A stretch of DNA of 64,000 bases from Streptomyces griseoruber. Its GTDB lineage: Bacteria; Actinomycetota; Actinomycetes; Streptomycetales; Streptomycetaceae. How positions within the stretch are numbered: the stretch's first letter is position 1; each line of letters opens with the position of its first letter. Of the stretch, positions 34,383 through 42,757 are shown one piece after another. Below the pieces are notes generated by a model. It was not told the DNA's origin. It saw only the letters and a program-made list of their open reading frames with translations, and did no database searches. The translations under genes were made by a program, and so were the position numbers. Where the stretch lies: contig NZ_KQ948770.1 in NCBI RefSeq assembly GCF_001514205.1, positions 186,001 to 250,000 on the forward strand, read 5' to 3'.

Positions 34383-36674
34383 ATGAACGCGCCGTACGAG
34401 GGTGACCGCGGCCAGGCCGCGGGCAGCTCGGGTCACCCCGAGGGCCCGCCGCCCGAGCACGGCCAGGTACCGCCGCAGCACCCCGCGGACATGTACCTCC
34501 AGGACGCCTACGACCAGGACCCCTACGGGTCCCAGGACCTCACCGCGCAGGACCCGGTCGCCGAGGCGCTCTACGACCGTGCCGCGCACCCGCCGCCGCC
34601 CCCGGGAACCTACCCGCCGCAGCAGCCGCTCTACGGCCGCCCGGCACCGTCGCCGTACGCGCCCGACCCGCAGGTGTGGGCCCGGCCCCCGGCGCCCGAG
34701 CCGGAGGGCCCCACCCAGTACCTGCCCTACGGCGACGACCCGCGCACGACCGAGTTCGTCGGCGTGGACGACCTGGTGTCGCACTCCGGTGAGGAGCGGC
34801 ACCAGCCCGACGCCTTCGCGCACCTCTTCAAGGACCAGCAGCAGGGCGGCACCCGCCCGTCGGCCGAGTCCCCCGCGGTGCCCGGCCCGGCGATGGCTCC
34901 CGGCAGCCAGGGGCCGGCACCGCGCCACCAGGGTCCGGCTTCCGTGCCGCCCGTGGACGACCGCACCATGAACCTCGGCAGCGCGGCCGCCGTGACCGAG
35001 GCGCCGGCCCCCGAGCCGGCGGCCGCTCCGGCCGCGAAGAAGGGCGGCAAGGCGGCCGGCCTGCTGAAGTCCAGTGCCGTGATGGCCGCGGGCACGATGG
35101 TCTCCCGCCTCACCGGTTTCGTCCGCTCCGCGCTGATCGTCTCCGCGCTCGGCGTCGGCCTGCTCGGCGACACCTTCCAGGTCGCCTACCAGCTGCCGAC
35201 GATGATCTACATCCTGACCGTCGGCGGCGGCCTCAACTCCGTCTTCGTGCCGCAGCTCGTGCGGGCCATGAAGGAGGACGAGGACGGCGGCGAGGCCTAC
35301 GCCAACCGGCTCCTGACACTGGTGATGGTGGCGCTCGGCGTGCTGACCGTCGCCGCGATCGCCGGTGCCCCCCTGCTGATCCGGGCGCTGTCCGACCCGG
35401 TCGCCAGCGACCCGGCGGCCAACGCGGTCGGCATCACGTTCGTCCGCTACTTCCTGCCCTCGATCTTCTTCATGGGCGTCCATGTCGTGATGGGTCAGAT
35501 CCTCAACGCGCGCGGCAAGTTCGGCGCGATGATGTGGACCCCGGTCCTGAACAACATCGTCATCATCGTGACGCTGGGCATGTTCATCTGGGTCTACGGC
35601 ACCGCCGCCGACTCCGGTATGAAGGTCACGTCCATCCCGCCGGAGGGCCAGCGGCTCCTGGGCATCGGCGTCCTGCTGGGCCTGGTGGTGCAGGCGCTCG
35701 CGATGATCCCCTACCTGCGGGAGACCGGCTTCCGGCTGCGGCTGCGCTTCGACTGGCGGGGCCACGGCCTCGGCAAGGCCGTGACGCTCGCCAAGTGGAC
35801 CTTCCTGTTCGTCCTCGCCAACCAGGCGGGCGCGATCGTCGTGTCCCAGCTGTCGACCGCGGCCGGCAAGGCCTCGCCCGTCGACGGCACCGGCTTCGCC
35901 GCCTACGCCAACGCGCAGCTGATCTGGGGCCTGCCCCAGGCCATCATCACCGTGTCGCTGATGGCGGCCCTGCTGCCGCGGATCTCCCGCTCGGCGGCCG
36001 AGGGCGACGGCGGCGCGGTCCGCGACGACATCTCGCAGGGGCTGCGCACCACGGCCGTCGCGATCGTGCCGATCGCCTTCGGCTTCCTCGCGCTCGGCAT
36101 CCCGATGTGCACCCTGATCTTCGGCTCCTCCGGCACCAGCGAGGCCACCAACATGGGCTTCATGCTGATGGCCTTCGGCCTCGGCCTGATCCCCTACTCG
36201 GTGCAGTACGTCGTCCTGCGCGCCTTCTACGCGTACGAGGACACCCGCACCCCCTTCTACAACACCGTCATCGTGGCCGCGGTCAACGCGACCGCCTCGG
36301 CGGTCTGTTACTTCGTCCTCCCGGCCCGCTGGGCCGTGGCGGGCATGGCCGCCGCCTATGGACTGGCCTACGCGATCGGCGTCGGTGTCGCCTGGAACCG
36401 GCTGCGCAAGCGGCTCGGCGGCGATCTCGACGGCTCGCACGTGCTGCGCACGTACGCCCGACTGTGCATCGCCTCCGTACCGGCGGCGCTGATCAGCGGC
36501 GCGGCCTGCTACGGCATCGCCCAGACCCTGGGGCAGGGCGTCCTGGGCTCCTTCGCCGCCCTGCTGGCCGGCGGAGCCCTGTTGCTCGGCATCTTCTTCG
36601 TCGCCGCCCGGCGCATGCGCATCGAGGAGCTCAACTCCCTCGTCGGCATGGTCCGCGGGCGCCTGGGGCGCTGA
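34383..36674 (+). CDS. murJ: Lipid II flippase MurJ/MviN
   Basis: 763 aa. About 220 residues of Pro/Gln/Tyr-rich cytoplasmic sequence (Y-D-Q-D-P-Y-G-S type) precede the flippase core, which starts S-S-A-V-M-A-A-G-T-M-V-S-R-L-T-G-F-V-R-S and continues through about 14 helices. Moves lipid II across the membrane for wall synthesis. Unlike the mycobacterial MviN, which carries a C-terminal pseudokinase, this protein ends with the membrane domain and the pseudokinase is the next gene. Forty-four bases after the DUF6049 gene; likely one operon. Confidence 0.93.
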   Translation: MNAPYEGDRGQAAGSSGHPEGPPPEHGQVPPQHPADMYLQDAYDQDPYGSQDLTAQDPVAEALYDRAAHPPPPPGTYPPQQPLYGRPAPSPYAPDPQVWARPPAPEPEGPTQYLPYGDDPRTTEFVGVDDLVSHSGEERHQPDAFAHLFKDQQQGGTRPSAESPAVPGPAMAPGSQGPAPRHQGPASVPPVDDRTMNLGSAAAVTEAPAPEPAAAPAAKKGGKAAGLLKSSAVMAAGTMVSRLTGFVRSALIVSALGVGLLGDTFQVAYQLPTMIYILTVGGGLNSVFVPQLVRAMKEDEDGGEAYANRLLTLVMVALGVLTVAAIAGAPLLIRALSDPVASDPAANAVGITFVRYFLPSIFFMGVHVVMGQILNARGKFGAMMWTPVLNNIVIIVTLGMFIWVYGTAADSGMKVTSIPPEGQRLLGIGVLLGLVVQALAMIPYLRETGFRLRLRFDWRGHGLGKAVTLAKWTFLFVLANQAGAIVVSQLSTAAGKASPVDGTGFAAYANAQLIWGLPQAIITVSLMAALLPRISRSAAEGDGGAVRDDISQGLRTTAVAIVPIAFGFLALGIPMCTLIFGSSGTSEATNMGFMLMAFGLGLIPYSVQYVVLRAFYAYEDTRTPFYNTVIVAAVNATASAVCYFVLPARWAVAGMAAAYGLAYAIGVGVAWNRLRKRLGGDLDGSHVLRTYARLCIASVPAALISGAACYGIAQTLGQGVLGSFAALLAGGALLLGIFFVAARRMRIEELNSLVGMVRGRLGR

Positions 36675-36810
36675 GCGAGGGGGAGTCGCACAACCATCGT
36701 TAGCCGCCGTGTGTCGTGCATAGCGGCGGACTGTGGGCACAATTGGATCCGGCGTCGGACGGCGCGCACGAGGTCGGCGGCGCGCATGGGATGGGGAGGC
36801 AGGAACGACG

Positions 36811-38526
36811 GTGGCGGAACGGAGCACGGCTGCCGTCGACGTGGCAGACAACAGCGGCGATGAGCCGCTGACCGCACAGGCGGACCAGTCCACGGCCGAC
36901 GGGGTGGCCAAGAACCGGGAGCGGGACACGGACAGCGACGAGGCACAGGGGGGTGGCGGGATCGAACATCCCGGCAGGCCCTCACCGCCTGAACTGCACA
37001 GCGGCCACAAACTCGCCAGACGGTACCGCCTCGAGGAGTGCGTCACCCGTCTGGACGGTTTCAGCAGTTGGCGTGCGGTCGACGAGAAACTTCGCCGTGC
37101 CGTGGGGGTCCACATCCTGCCCGCGGACCACGCCCGCGCCCGCTCGGTGCTGGCCGCGGCCCGCTCGTCGGCGCTGCTCGGCGACCCTCGCTTCGTCCAG
37201 GTTCTGGACGCCGTCGAGGAGAACGACCTGGTCTATGTCGTCCACGAGTGGCTGCCCGATGCCACCGAGCTGACCACGCTGCTCGCGTCCGGCCCGCTGG
37301 AGCCGCACGACGCTTACCAGATGGTCAGTCAGCTCTCGTCGGCGATGGCCGCGGCGCACCGTGAGGGGCTGGCGCATCTGCGGCTGAACCCCAACGCGGT
37401 CCTGCGCACCTCCAGCGGCCAGTGGCGCATCCGGGGGCTCGCGGTCAACGCCGCGCTGCGCGGCATCACCTCCGAGACCCCGCAGCGCACCGACACAGAG
37501 GCGATCGGCGCCCTGCTGTACGCGGCGCTCACCCAGCGCTGGCCGTACGAGAACGACGCCTACGGCCTGTCCGGGCTGCCCAAGGACGTCGGTCTGATCG
37601 CCCCCGACCAGGTCCGCGCCGGCGTCCACCGGGGATTGTCCGAGCTGGCCATGCGCGCGCTCGCCAACGACGGGGCGACCGCGTCCCGGCACGAGGCCGC
37701 GTGCACCACGCCGGAGGAGCTGGTGAAGGCGATCGGGGAGATGCCCCGGATCCGCCCGCCGGAGCCGACGTTCACCGCGCCGCCGGAGTACCAGCGCACG
37801 ACGTACCAGCAGGGCACCTACGGCCGCCCCGCGCCCCATCCGGGTGCCACGCAGCCGGTCCCGACCCCGCCGCCCCCGTTGCAGAGCCGCACCGGCCGGG
37901 CCCTGAAGTGGGCGGTCTCCGCGCTGCTCATCGCCGCCCTCGGCCTGGGCAGCTGGCAGCTCGCGGACGCCCTGATGAACCGGGACAAGTCCGACGACAC
38001 CAACAAGACGCAGACCACGGACGACGGGGACAAGAGCAGCGCCTCGCCGAAGCCGGCCACCACCCTGAAGATCCAGGGCGCCGCCGAGTACTACCCCGAC
38101 GGCAAGGCCCAGCACCCCGGCGACGTGAAGCTGACCTACGACAACGACAGCTCCACGTACTGGCGTTCCAAGTCCTTCAACGGCGGCCCCGTGCTCGCCC
38201 CGTACAAGCAGGGCGTGGGCATCGTCTACGACCTCGGTTCCGAGCAGAGTCTGTCGGCCGCTTCGATAGGGCTGCACTACGGCGGGAACTACACGGCCGC
38301 CACGCTGTACGCGGCGGACTCCCTCTCGTCGTCGGCGTCCCTCAGCTCCATGACGAAGATCGCCGACGCCAAGACCACCGGCCAGGAGTTGCAGATCTCC
38401 GCCAAGACGGCCGTGAAGACGCGGTACGTTCTCGTATGGATCACGGCGGCCCCGTACTCGGGGTCGGACGACTACAGCGGGGCCGGCTACAAGCAGGCCA
38501 TCACCGATGTGAAGTTCACGGGCTGA
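36811..38526 (+). CDS. Membrane pseudokinase with extracytoplasmic domain
   Basis: 571 aa. Acidic N-terminal tail, kinase-like domain (about residues 75-315), Pro-rich linker, one membrane helix (about 365-385), and an outer beta-rich domain (about 410-571) resembling discoidin/F5-8-type ligand-binding folds (Y-D-N-D-S-S-T-Y-W-R). The catalytic motifs are gone: the VAIK lysine region reads V-G-V-H-I-L, the HRD loop reads H-L-R-L-N-P-N, and no DFG is found, so it should not phosphorylate. It corresponds to the pseudokinase half of mycobacterial MviN, a scaffold for FhaA. GTG start follows GGAGG. Confidence 0.87.
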   Translation: MAERSTAAVDVADNSGDEPLTAQADQSTADGVAKNRERDTDSDEAQGGGGIEHPGRPSPPELHSGHKLARRYRLEECVTRLDGFSSWRAVDEKLRRAVGVHILPADHARARSVLAAARSSALLGDPRFVQVLDAVEENDLVYVVHEWLPDATELTTLLASGPLEPHDAYQMVSQLSSAMAAAHREGLAHLRLNPNAVLRTSSGQWRIRGLAVNAALRGITSETPQRTDTEAIGALLYAALTQRWPYENDAYGLSGLPKDVGLIAPDQVRAGVHRGLSELAMRALANDGATASRHEAACTTPEELVKAIGEMPRIRPPEPTFTAPPEYQRTTYQQGTYGRPAPHPGATQPVPTPPPPLQSRTGRALKWAVSALLIAALGLGSWQLADALMNRDKSDDTNKTQTTDDGDKSSASPKPATTLKIQGAAEYYPDGKAQHPGDVKLTYDNDSSTYWRSKSFNGGPVLAPYKQGVGIVYDLGSEQSLSAASIGLHYGGNYTAATLYAADSLSSSASLSSMTKIADAKTTGQELQISAKTAVKTRYVLVWITAAPYSGSDDYSGAGYKQAITDVKFTG

Positions 38527-38553
38527 TGACGCACCGAAGGGGGAGGGGGTCCC

Positions 38554-39279
38554 ATGGCGCAGGGCGGCGGCTACGACGCGGCCAGCGATCAGGACCTCCT
38601 CGCCCGGCATGTGCAGGGCGACCCCGACGCCTTCGGTGAGATCGTACGGCGGCACCGGGACCGACTCTGGGCGGTCGCCCTGCGGACGCTGGGCGACCGT
38701 GAGGAGGCCGCCGACGCCGTCCAGGACGCCCTGGTGTCGGCCTACCGTGCCGCCCACACCTTCCGTGGCCAGTCTGCCGTCACGACCTGGCTGCACCGCA
38801 TCACCGTGAACGCCTGTCTGGACCGGGCCCGCAAGGCCGCCTCCCGCAAGACCTCGCCGGTCGATGACACCGAGCGCCTGGAGCAACTGCTCGAACCCCA
38901 TGAGTCCGCCTCCGCCCCCGCGGAGCGCAATGACGTCCACCGTCAGCTCCTCGAAGCGCTCGGTACCCTTCCGCCCGACCAGCGGGCGGCCCTCGTCCTG
39001 GTGGACATGCAGGGCTACCCGGTCGCCGAGGCCGCCCGCATCCTCGAGGTGCCGACCGGCACGGTGAAAAGCCGCTGTGCCCGGGGCAGAGCCCGGCTGC
39101 TGCCGCTGCTGACGCATCTGAGGCCGGAAAACACCGGCGACGACGAGGAAAGCGACGGGGGGCGGAACCGGGCGCAGGGGACAACCGTCCCACCGGCAGC
39201 GGACCCTCCCGACGAGGGACCGGCCAGTGCCGGGTCAGGCGATTCAGCAGCGGTGAAGGGCGGAGGTGGGCGAACGTGA
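38554..39279 (+). CDS. sigM: ECF RNA polymerase sigma factor SigM
   Basis: 241 aa. Sigma region 2 (about residues 20-90: D-P-D-A-F-G-E-I-V-R-R-H; D-A-V-Q-D-A-L-V-S-A) and region 4 (about 128-180: L-P-P-D-Q-R-A-A-L-V-L-V-D; G-T-V-K-S-R). A disordered C-terminal tail of about 55 residues follows. Directs polymerase to a regulon and is held by the anti-sigma factor next to it, whose GTG overlaps this stop. Position matches sigM between MurJ and trxB in mycobacteria. Confidence 0.92.
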   Translation: MAQGGGYDAASDQDLLARHVQGDPDAFGEIVRRHRDRLWAVALRTLGDREEAADAVQDALVSAYRAAHTFRGQSAVTTWLHRITVNACLDRARKAASRKTSPVDDTERLEQLLEPHESASAPAERNDVHRQLLEALGTLPPDQRAALVLVDMQGYPVAEAARILEVPTGTVKSRCARGRARLLPLLTHLRPENTGDDEESDGGRNRAQGTTVPPAADPPDEGPASAGSGDSAAVKGGGGRT

Positions 39280-40211
39280 CATCGACGACGGACACGACCG
39301 GGCACCCGGACGTCACGGAGATCTCCGACCTCACCGAGGGCCTGCTCGCTCCTTCCCGGAGCGCCGATGTACGCCGGCATCTCGACGGCTGCGAGCTCTG
39401 CGCCGACGTCCACACCTCGCTCGAGGAGATCCGCGGCCTGCTGGGCACGCTCCCCGAGCCACCCCGGATGCCGGAGGACATCGCCCGGCGCATCGACACC
39501 GCGCTCGCCGCCGAAGCGATCACCGGCACGACGGCCGACACGGCCGACACGGCCGAGACGGGCGCCAAGGCCGAGACGGGCGCCAAGGCCGACACGGACG
39601 CCGAGGCTCTCGCCGGCACCGAGACACCGCATGTTTCACGTGAAACACCGGTCGCCGCAGACCGGCCCTCGGGCCATGCCCGCACCGCCACCACCGGCCC
39701 GGGCCGCAAGAGCGGCAAGCGGGGCGGGCGCCGCAGGGTCGCCGTCCTGGGCGCCGTGCTCGGTGCCGCCGCCCTGGGGCTCGGTGGCGTCCTGATCTCC
39801 TCGCTGACGGGCGGCGGAGAGCCGGGCACCTCCGCACACGGGCAGTCCACCGCCGCCGACACCTTCACCCAGGGCACCCTGGAGCAGAAGGTCACGGATC
39901 TCCTCGGCAGGGCCCAGGGGTCCAAGGCTCCGAACAGTCTGGGCATCGAAGGCAGCACCGGCAGCCCCCGGCCCAGGGTCTACACGGAGCCCACCGTCCC
40001 CGTCTGTGTCCAGAAGGGCATCGGCCGCAGTGACGCGGCCCTCGCCACCGAGGAAGGCGTCTACAGGGGAACGGACGCGCTTCTCGTCGTGCTGGCCGAC
40101 GCCTCCGACAGCACCAAGGTCAACGCCTACCTCATGGACAGCACCTGCGTCACGGGTTCCTCGTCGGGCCCGGCCAAGATCCTTCTGAAGGCTTCCTACA
40201 CCCGTCACTGA
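39276..40211 (+). CDS. Membrane-anchored zinc-finger anti-sigma factor of SigM
   Basis: 311 aa. The zinc-binding anti-sigma motif H35-x3-C39-x2-C42 follows a short N-terminus. Then an Ala/Thr/Asp-rich segment with repeats (E-T-G-A-K-A), a basic region, one membrane helix (about 154-177) and an outer C-terminal domain. It would sequester SigM until a signal releases it. Translationally coupled: its GTG overlaps the sigM stop (GTGA). A perfect parS lies within its coding sequence and is read as V-S-R-E-T. Confidence 0.87.
   Translation: MTSTTDTTGHPDVTEISDLTEGLLAPSRSADVRRHLDGCELCADVHTSLEEIRGLLGTLPEPPRMPEDIARRIDTALAAEAITGTTADTADTAETGAKAETGAKADTDAEALAGTETPHVSRETPVAADRPSGHARTATTGPGRKSGKRGGRRRVAVLGAVLGAAALGLGGVLISSLTGGGEPGTSAHGQSTAADTFTQGTLEQKVTDLLGRAQGSKAPNSLGIEGSTGSPRPRVYTEPTVPVCVQKGIGRSDAALATEEGVYRGTDALLVVLADASDSTKVNAYLMDSTCVTGSSSGPAKILLKASYTRH
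39633..39646. promoter_or_regulatory. parS inside the anti-sigma gene
   Basis: Exact GTTTCACGTGAAAC read in frame as H-V-S-R-E-T in the linker of the anti-sigma factor. Confidence 0.92.
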
Positions 40212-40281
40212 CGGCCCACCTGCGACTCCGTCTCCGGCTGCTCTCCCCAGGGGATCCTCCCTCCGTGTGCCCGGACACAGC

Positions 40282-40308
40282 GGGAATGCGCGCCCCTTAG
40301 GATCCGTT
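40282..40308 (+). promoter_or_regulatory. SigR-type promoter of trxBA
   Basis: GGGAAT-N18-GTT, an exact match to the thiol-stress sigma factor SigR promoter consensus (GGGAAT and GTT at about 18 bases), 70 bases upstream of the trxB GTG. The S. coelicolor trxBA operon is a known SigR target. A second promoter is not obvious. Confidence 0.85.
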
Positions 40309-40377
40309 GGGTGGGGTGAGAGTTCAGAGCAGCTCCCACCGGTCGAACGACGCAGACCAGAGACGAGGAACAAAGCC

Positions 40378-41346
40378 GTGAGCGACGTCCGTAACGTGAT
40401 CATCATCGGCTCCGGGCCCGCCGGCTACACCGCCGCGCTCTACACCGCGCGCGCGTCGCTGAAGCCGCTGGTCTTCGAAGGCGCCGTCACCGCGGGCGGC
40501 GCCCTGATGAACACCACCGAGGTGGAGAACTTCCCCGGCTTCCAGGACGGCATCATGGGCCCCGAGCTCATGGACAACATGCGCGCCCAGGCCGAGCGCT
40601 TCGGTGCCGAGCTCATCGCGGACGACATCGTCTCCGTCGACCTCACTGGTGAGATCAAGACCGTCACGGACACGGCCGGCACGGTCCACCGTGCCAAGGC
40701 CGTCATCGTCGCCACCGGCTCCCAGCACCGCAAGCTCGGCCTGCCGAACGAGGACGCCCTCTCCGGCCGCGGTGTCTCCTGGTGCGCCACGTGTGACGGG
40801 TTCTTCTTCAAGGACCAGGACATCGCCGTGATCGGCGGCGGCGACACCGCGATGGAGGAGGCCACCTTCCTCTCCCGCTTCGCCAAGTCCGTCACCATCG
40901 TCCACCGCCGGGACACCCTGCGCGCCTCCAAGGCGATGCAGGAGCGCGCCTTCGCCGACCCGAAGATCAAGTTCGTCTGGGACAGCGAGGTCGCCGAGAT
41001 CCAGGGCGACCCGAAGCTGGCCGGGCTGAAGCTGCGCAACCTCAAGACCGGCGAACTCTCCGACCTCGCGGTCACCGGTCTGTTCATCGCCATCGGCCAC
41101 GACCCGCGCACCGAGCTCTTCAAGGGCCAGCTCGACCTGGATGAGGAGGGCTACCTGAAGGTGGCCGCGCCCTCGACCCGGACGAACCTGACCGGTGTCT
41201 TCGCGGCCGGTGACGTGGTGGACCACACCTACCGCCAGGCGATCACCGCGGCCGGTACCGGCTGCTCCTCCGCTCTCGACGCCGAGCGCTTCCTCGCCGC
41301 CCTCGCGGACGAGGAGCAGGCCGAGCCCGAGAAGACCGCTGTCTGA
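40378..41346 (+). CDS. trxB: Thioredoxin reductase
   Basis: 322 aa flavoenzyme using NADPH to reduce thioredoxin. FAD motif G-S-G-P-A-G-Y at the N-terminus, redox pair C136-A-T-C139 in S-W-C-A-T-C-D-G-F, NADPH motif G-G-G-D-T-A-M-E-E, and the C-terminal FAD loop A-A-G-D-V. GTG start with GAGGA at good spacing; the upstream frame would cross the SigR promoter. In operon with trxA 44 bases downstream. Confidence 0.95.
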   Translation: MSDVRNVIIIGSGPAGYTAALYTARASLKPLVFEGAVTAGGALMNTTEVENFPGFQDGIMGPELMDNMRAQAERFGAELIADDIVSVDLTGEIKTVTDTAGTVHRAKAVIVATGSQHRKLGLPNEDALSGRGVSWCATCDGFFFKDQDIAVIGGGDTAMEEATFLSRFAKSVTIVHRRDTLRASKAMQERAFADPKIKFVWDSEVAEIQGDPKLAGLKLRNLKTGELSDLAVTGLFIAIGHDPRTELFKGQLDLDEEGYLKVAAPSTRTNLTGVFAAGDVVDHTYRQAITAAGTGCSSALDAERFLAALADEEQAEPEKTAV

Positions 41347-41390
41347 CCCCCCTCTCCCGCCCCACCGCACAAGGAATGAAGGAGCCCCCT

Positions 41391-41723
41391 GTGGCCGGCA
41401 CCCTGAAGAATGTGACCGACGCCGACTTCGATGAGGTCGTCCTCAAGAGCGACAAGCCCGTTCTGGTGGACTTCTGGGCCGAGTGGTGCGGCCCGTGCCG
41501 CCAGATCGCTCCGTCCCTCGAGGCCATTGCCGCCGAGCACGGCGACAAGATCGAGATCGTCAAGCTCAACATCGACGAGAACCCGAACACGGCCGCGAAG
41601 TACGGCGTCATGTCGATCCCGACGCTGAACGTCTACCAGGACGGCGAGGTCGCCAAGACCATCGTCGGCGCCAAGCCGAAGGCCGCGCTCGTCCGCGACC
41701 TGGAGACCTTCATCTCCGAGTGA
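41391..41723 (+). CDS. trxA: Thioredoxin
   Basis: 110 aa, active site W-C33-G-P-C36, cis-proline after I-P-T near residue 77. Reduces protein disulfides, in step with trxB. The GTG start has AAGGAG 7 bases upstream; an in-frame ATG five codons earlier overlaps that site and is less likely. Followed by a parS site and a strong terminator. Confidence 0.95.
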   Translation: MAGTLKNVTDADFDEVVLKSDKPVLVDFWAEWCGPCRQIAPSLEAIAAEHGDKIEIVKLNIDENPNTAAKYGVMSIPTLNVYQDGEVAKTIVGAKPKAALVRDLETFISE

Positions 41724-41729
41724 CGCACT

Positions 41730-41743
41730 GTTTCACGTGAAAC
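41730..41743. promoter_or_regulatory. parS
   Basis: Exact GTTTCACGTGAAAC, 6 bases after the trxA stop. Confidence 0.92.
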
Positions 41744-41763
41744 AGCGCACCGGCAGAGACAGG

Positions 41764-41793
41764 AAGGGGCCGGTCCACCAGGACCGGCCCCTT
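41764..41793. terminator. Bidirectional hairpin terminator between trxA and the GNAT gene
   Basis: Perfect 13-bp stem AAGGGGCCGGTCC / GGACCGGCCCCTT, 4-base loop, between convergent genes. Confidence 0.9.
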
Positions 41794-41801
41794 CGTCCTG
41801 T

Positions 41802-42419
41802 CTACAGCGGTCTCAGCACCGGCTCCTTCTGTACGGCCCCCAGCAACCGGTCCAGGGCCATCTCCACGTCTTCCTTCCAGGAGAGCGTGGTCCGCAGCTC
41901 CAGCCGCAGCCGAGGGTGGCTGGGATGCGGCCGCACCGTCTTGAAGCCCACGGCCAGCAGATGATCCGCGGGGAGCAGACAGCCCGGTTCCTTCCAGCGG
42001 GCGTCGCCGAAGGCCTCGATCGCCTTGAAGCCGCGCCGCAGCAGATCCTTCGCGACCGTCTGCACCATCACCCGGCCGAGTCCCTGCCCCTGGTACCCCG
42101 GCATGATGAACGAGGTCATCAGCTGCACGGCGTCCGGTGCCACAGGGCTTGTGGGAAACGCCGTCGAGCGGGGCACATAGGCCGGCGGAGCGTAGAGCAC
42201 GAACCCCACAGGACGGTCGTCGACGTACACCACCCGGCCGCATGATCCCCAGTCCAGCAGGACGGCGGAGATCCAGGACTCCTTCTCCAGAGCGGCCGTG
42301 CCCGCCTTCAGCGCGGCCGCACCCCTGACGGGATCCAGTTCCCAGAAGACACACGAGCGACAGCGCTTGGGAAGGTCCTGAAGGTTGTCCAGCGTGAGCG
42401 GTACGAGCCGACGCCCCAT
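41802..42419 (-). CDS. GNAT-family N-acetyltransferase
   Basis: 205 aa. Acetyl-CoA motif G-Y-Q-G-Q-G-L-G-R-V-M (Q-x-x-G-x-G). Near the N-terminus is R-C-R-S-C-V-F-W-E, which is conserved in a subgroup found next to parB in Streptomyces (remembered). Substrate unknown. The ATG is preceded by GAGGA at a rather long 11 bases. A small reading frame upstream may overlap it. The mycobacterial position holds cwlM, absent here. Confidence 0.8.
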   Translation of the reverse strand: MGRRLVPLTLDNLQDLPKRCRSCVFWELDPVRGAAALKAGTAALEKESWISAVLLDWGSCGRVVYVDDRPVGFVLYAPPAYVPRSTAFPTSPVAPDAVQLMTSFIMPGYQGQGLGRVMVQTVAKDLLRRGFKAIEAFGDARWKEPGCLLPADHLLAVGFKTVRPHPSHPRLRLELRTTLSWKEDVEMALDRLLGAVQKEPVLRPL

Positions 42420-42565
42420 GAAGGCTGTTCCTCGCTTCCTTCGCCCGCGGCATCGCGAGCGGCTGTCAGAGCGCTGCGTTCCCTGAGCAGACTGCCGACG
42501 AATCCGCCGACCGCCCCCAGCCCCAGCCCCGCGCTCACCAGTCCGGTCCGGCTCATCGTTCGCAT
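42308..42565 (-). CDS. Possible small membrane peptide overlapping the GNAT start, 85 aa
   Basis: Begins M-R-T-M-S-R-T-G-L-V-S-A-G-L-G-L-G-A-V-G, a glycine-rich hydrophobic segment, then charged residues. GGGAGG stands 9 bases before its ATG, a better ribosome site than that of the GNAT. However its last third overlaps the GNAT in another frame and loses coding character there. It may be a real small protein, shorter or frameshifted, or chance. No homologue recognised. Confidence 0.35.
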   Translation of the reverse strand: MRTMSRTGLVSAGLGLGAVGGFVGSLLRERSALTAARDAAGEGSEEQPSWGVGSYRSRWTTFRTFPSAVARVSSGNWIPSGVRPR

Positions 42566-42665
42566 GGCCCTCGCCTCCCACTTCGAGGTGCTGCCTGGTG
42601 GATGCGCCATACCCCCTCGCATCGTATCCACGATGCGATTCCCGTCGATACCGACTGAACGCAAA

Positions 42666-42705
42666 GAGCGAGCCGTGTTCCGGACACACCGGACACGGCT
42701 CGCTC
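42666..42705 (-). terminator. Hairpin terminator of the parAB operon
   Basis: Long stem GAGCGAGCCGTGT(TCC)GG / CCGG-ACACGGCTCGCTC with a small internal irregularity, starting about 50 bases after the parB stop. Confidence 0.8.
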
Positions 42706-42757
42706 AGGCACTCACGGGGCCGTCCTGTGACGGGGACTCAGGGCGGCGGCCTGCGAC

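Noticed and set aside
34383..37115. Long minus-strand frame covering murJ and the DUF6049 end (over 1000 codons)
   Set aside because: Antisense shadow: high G+C keeps opposite frames open, composition is His/Asp/Glu/Arg/Gly-rich without domain, and the plus strand holds clear genes.
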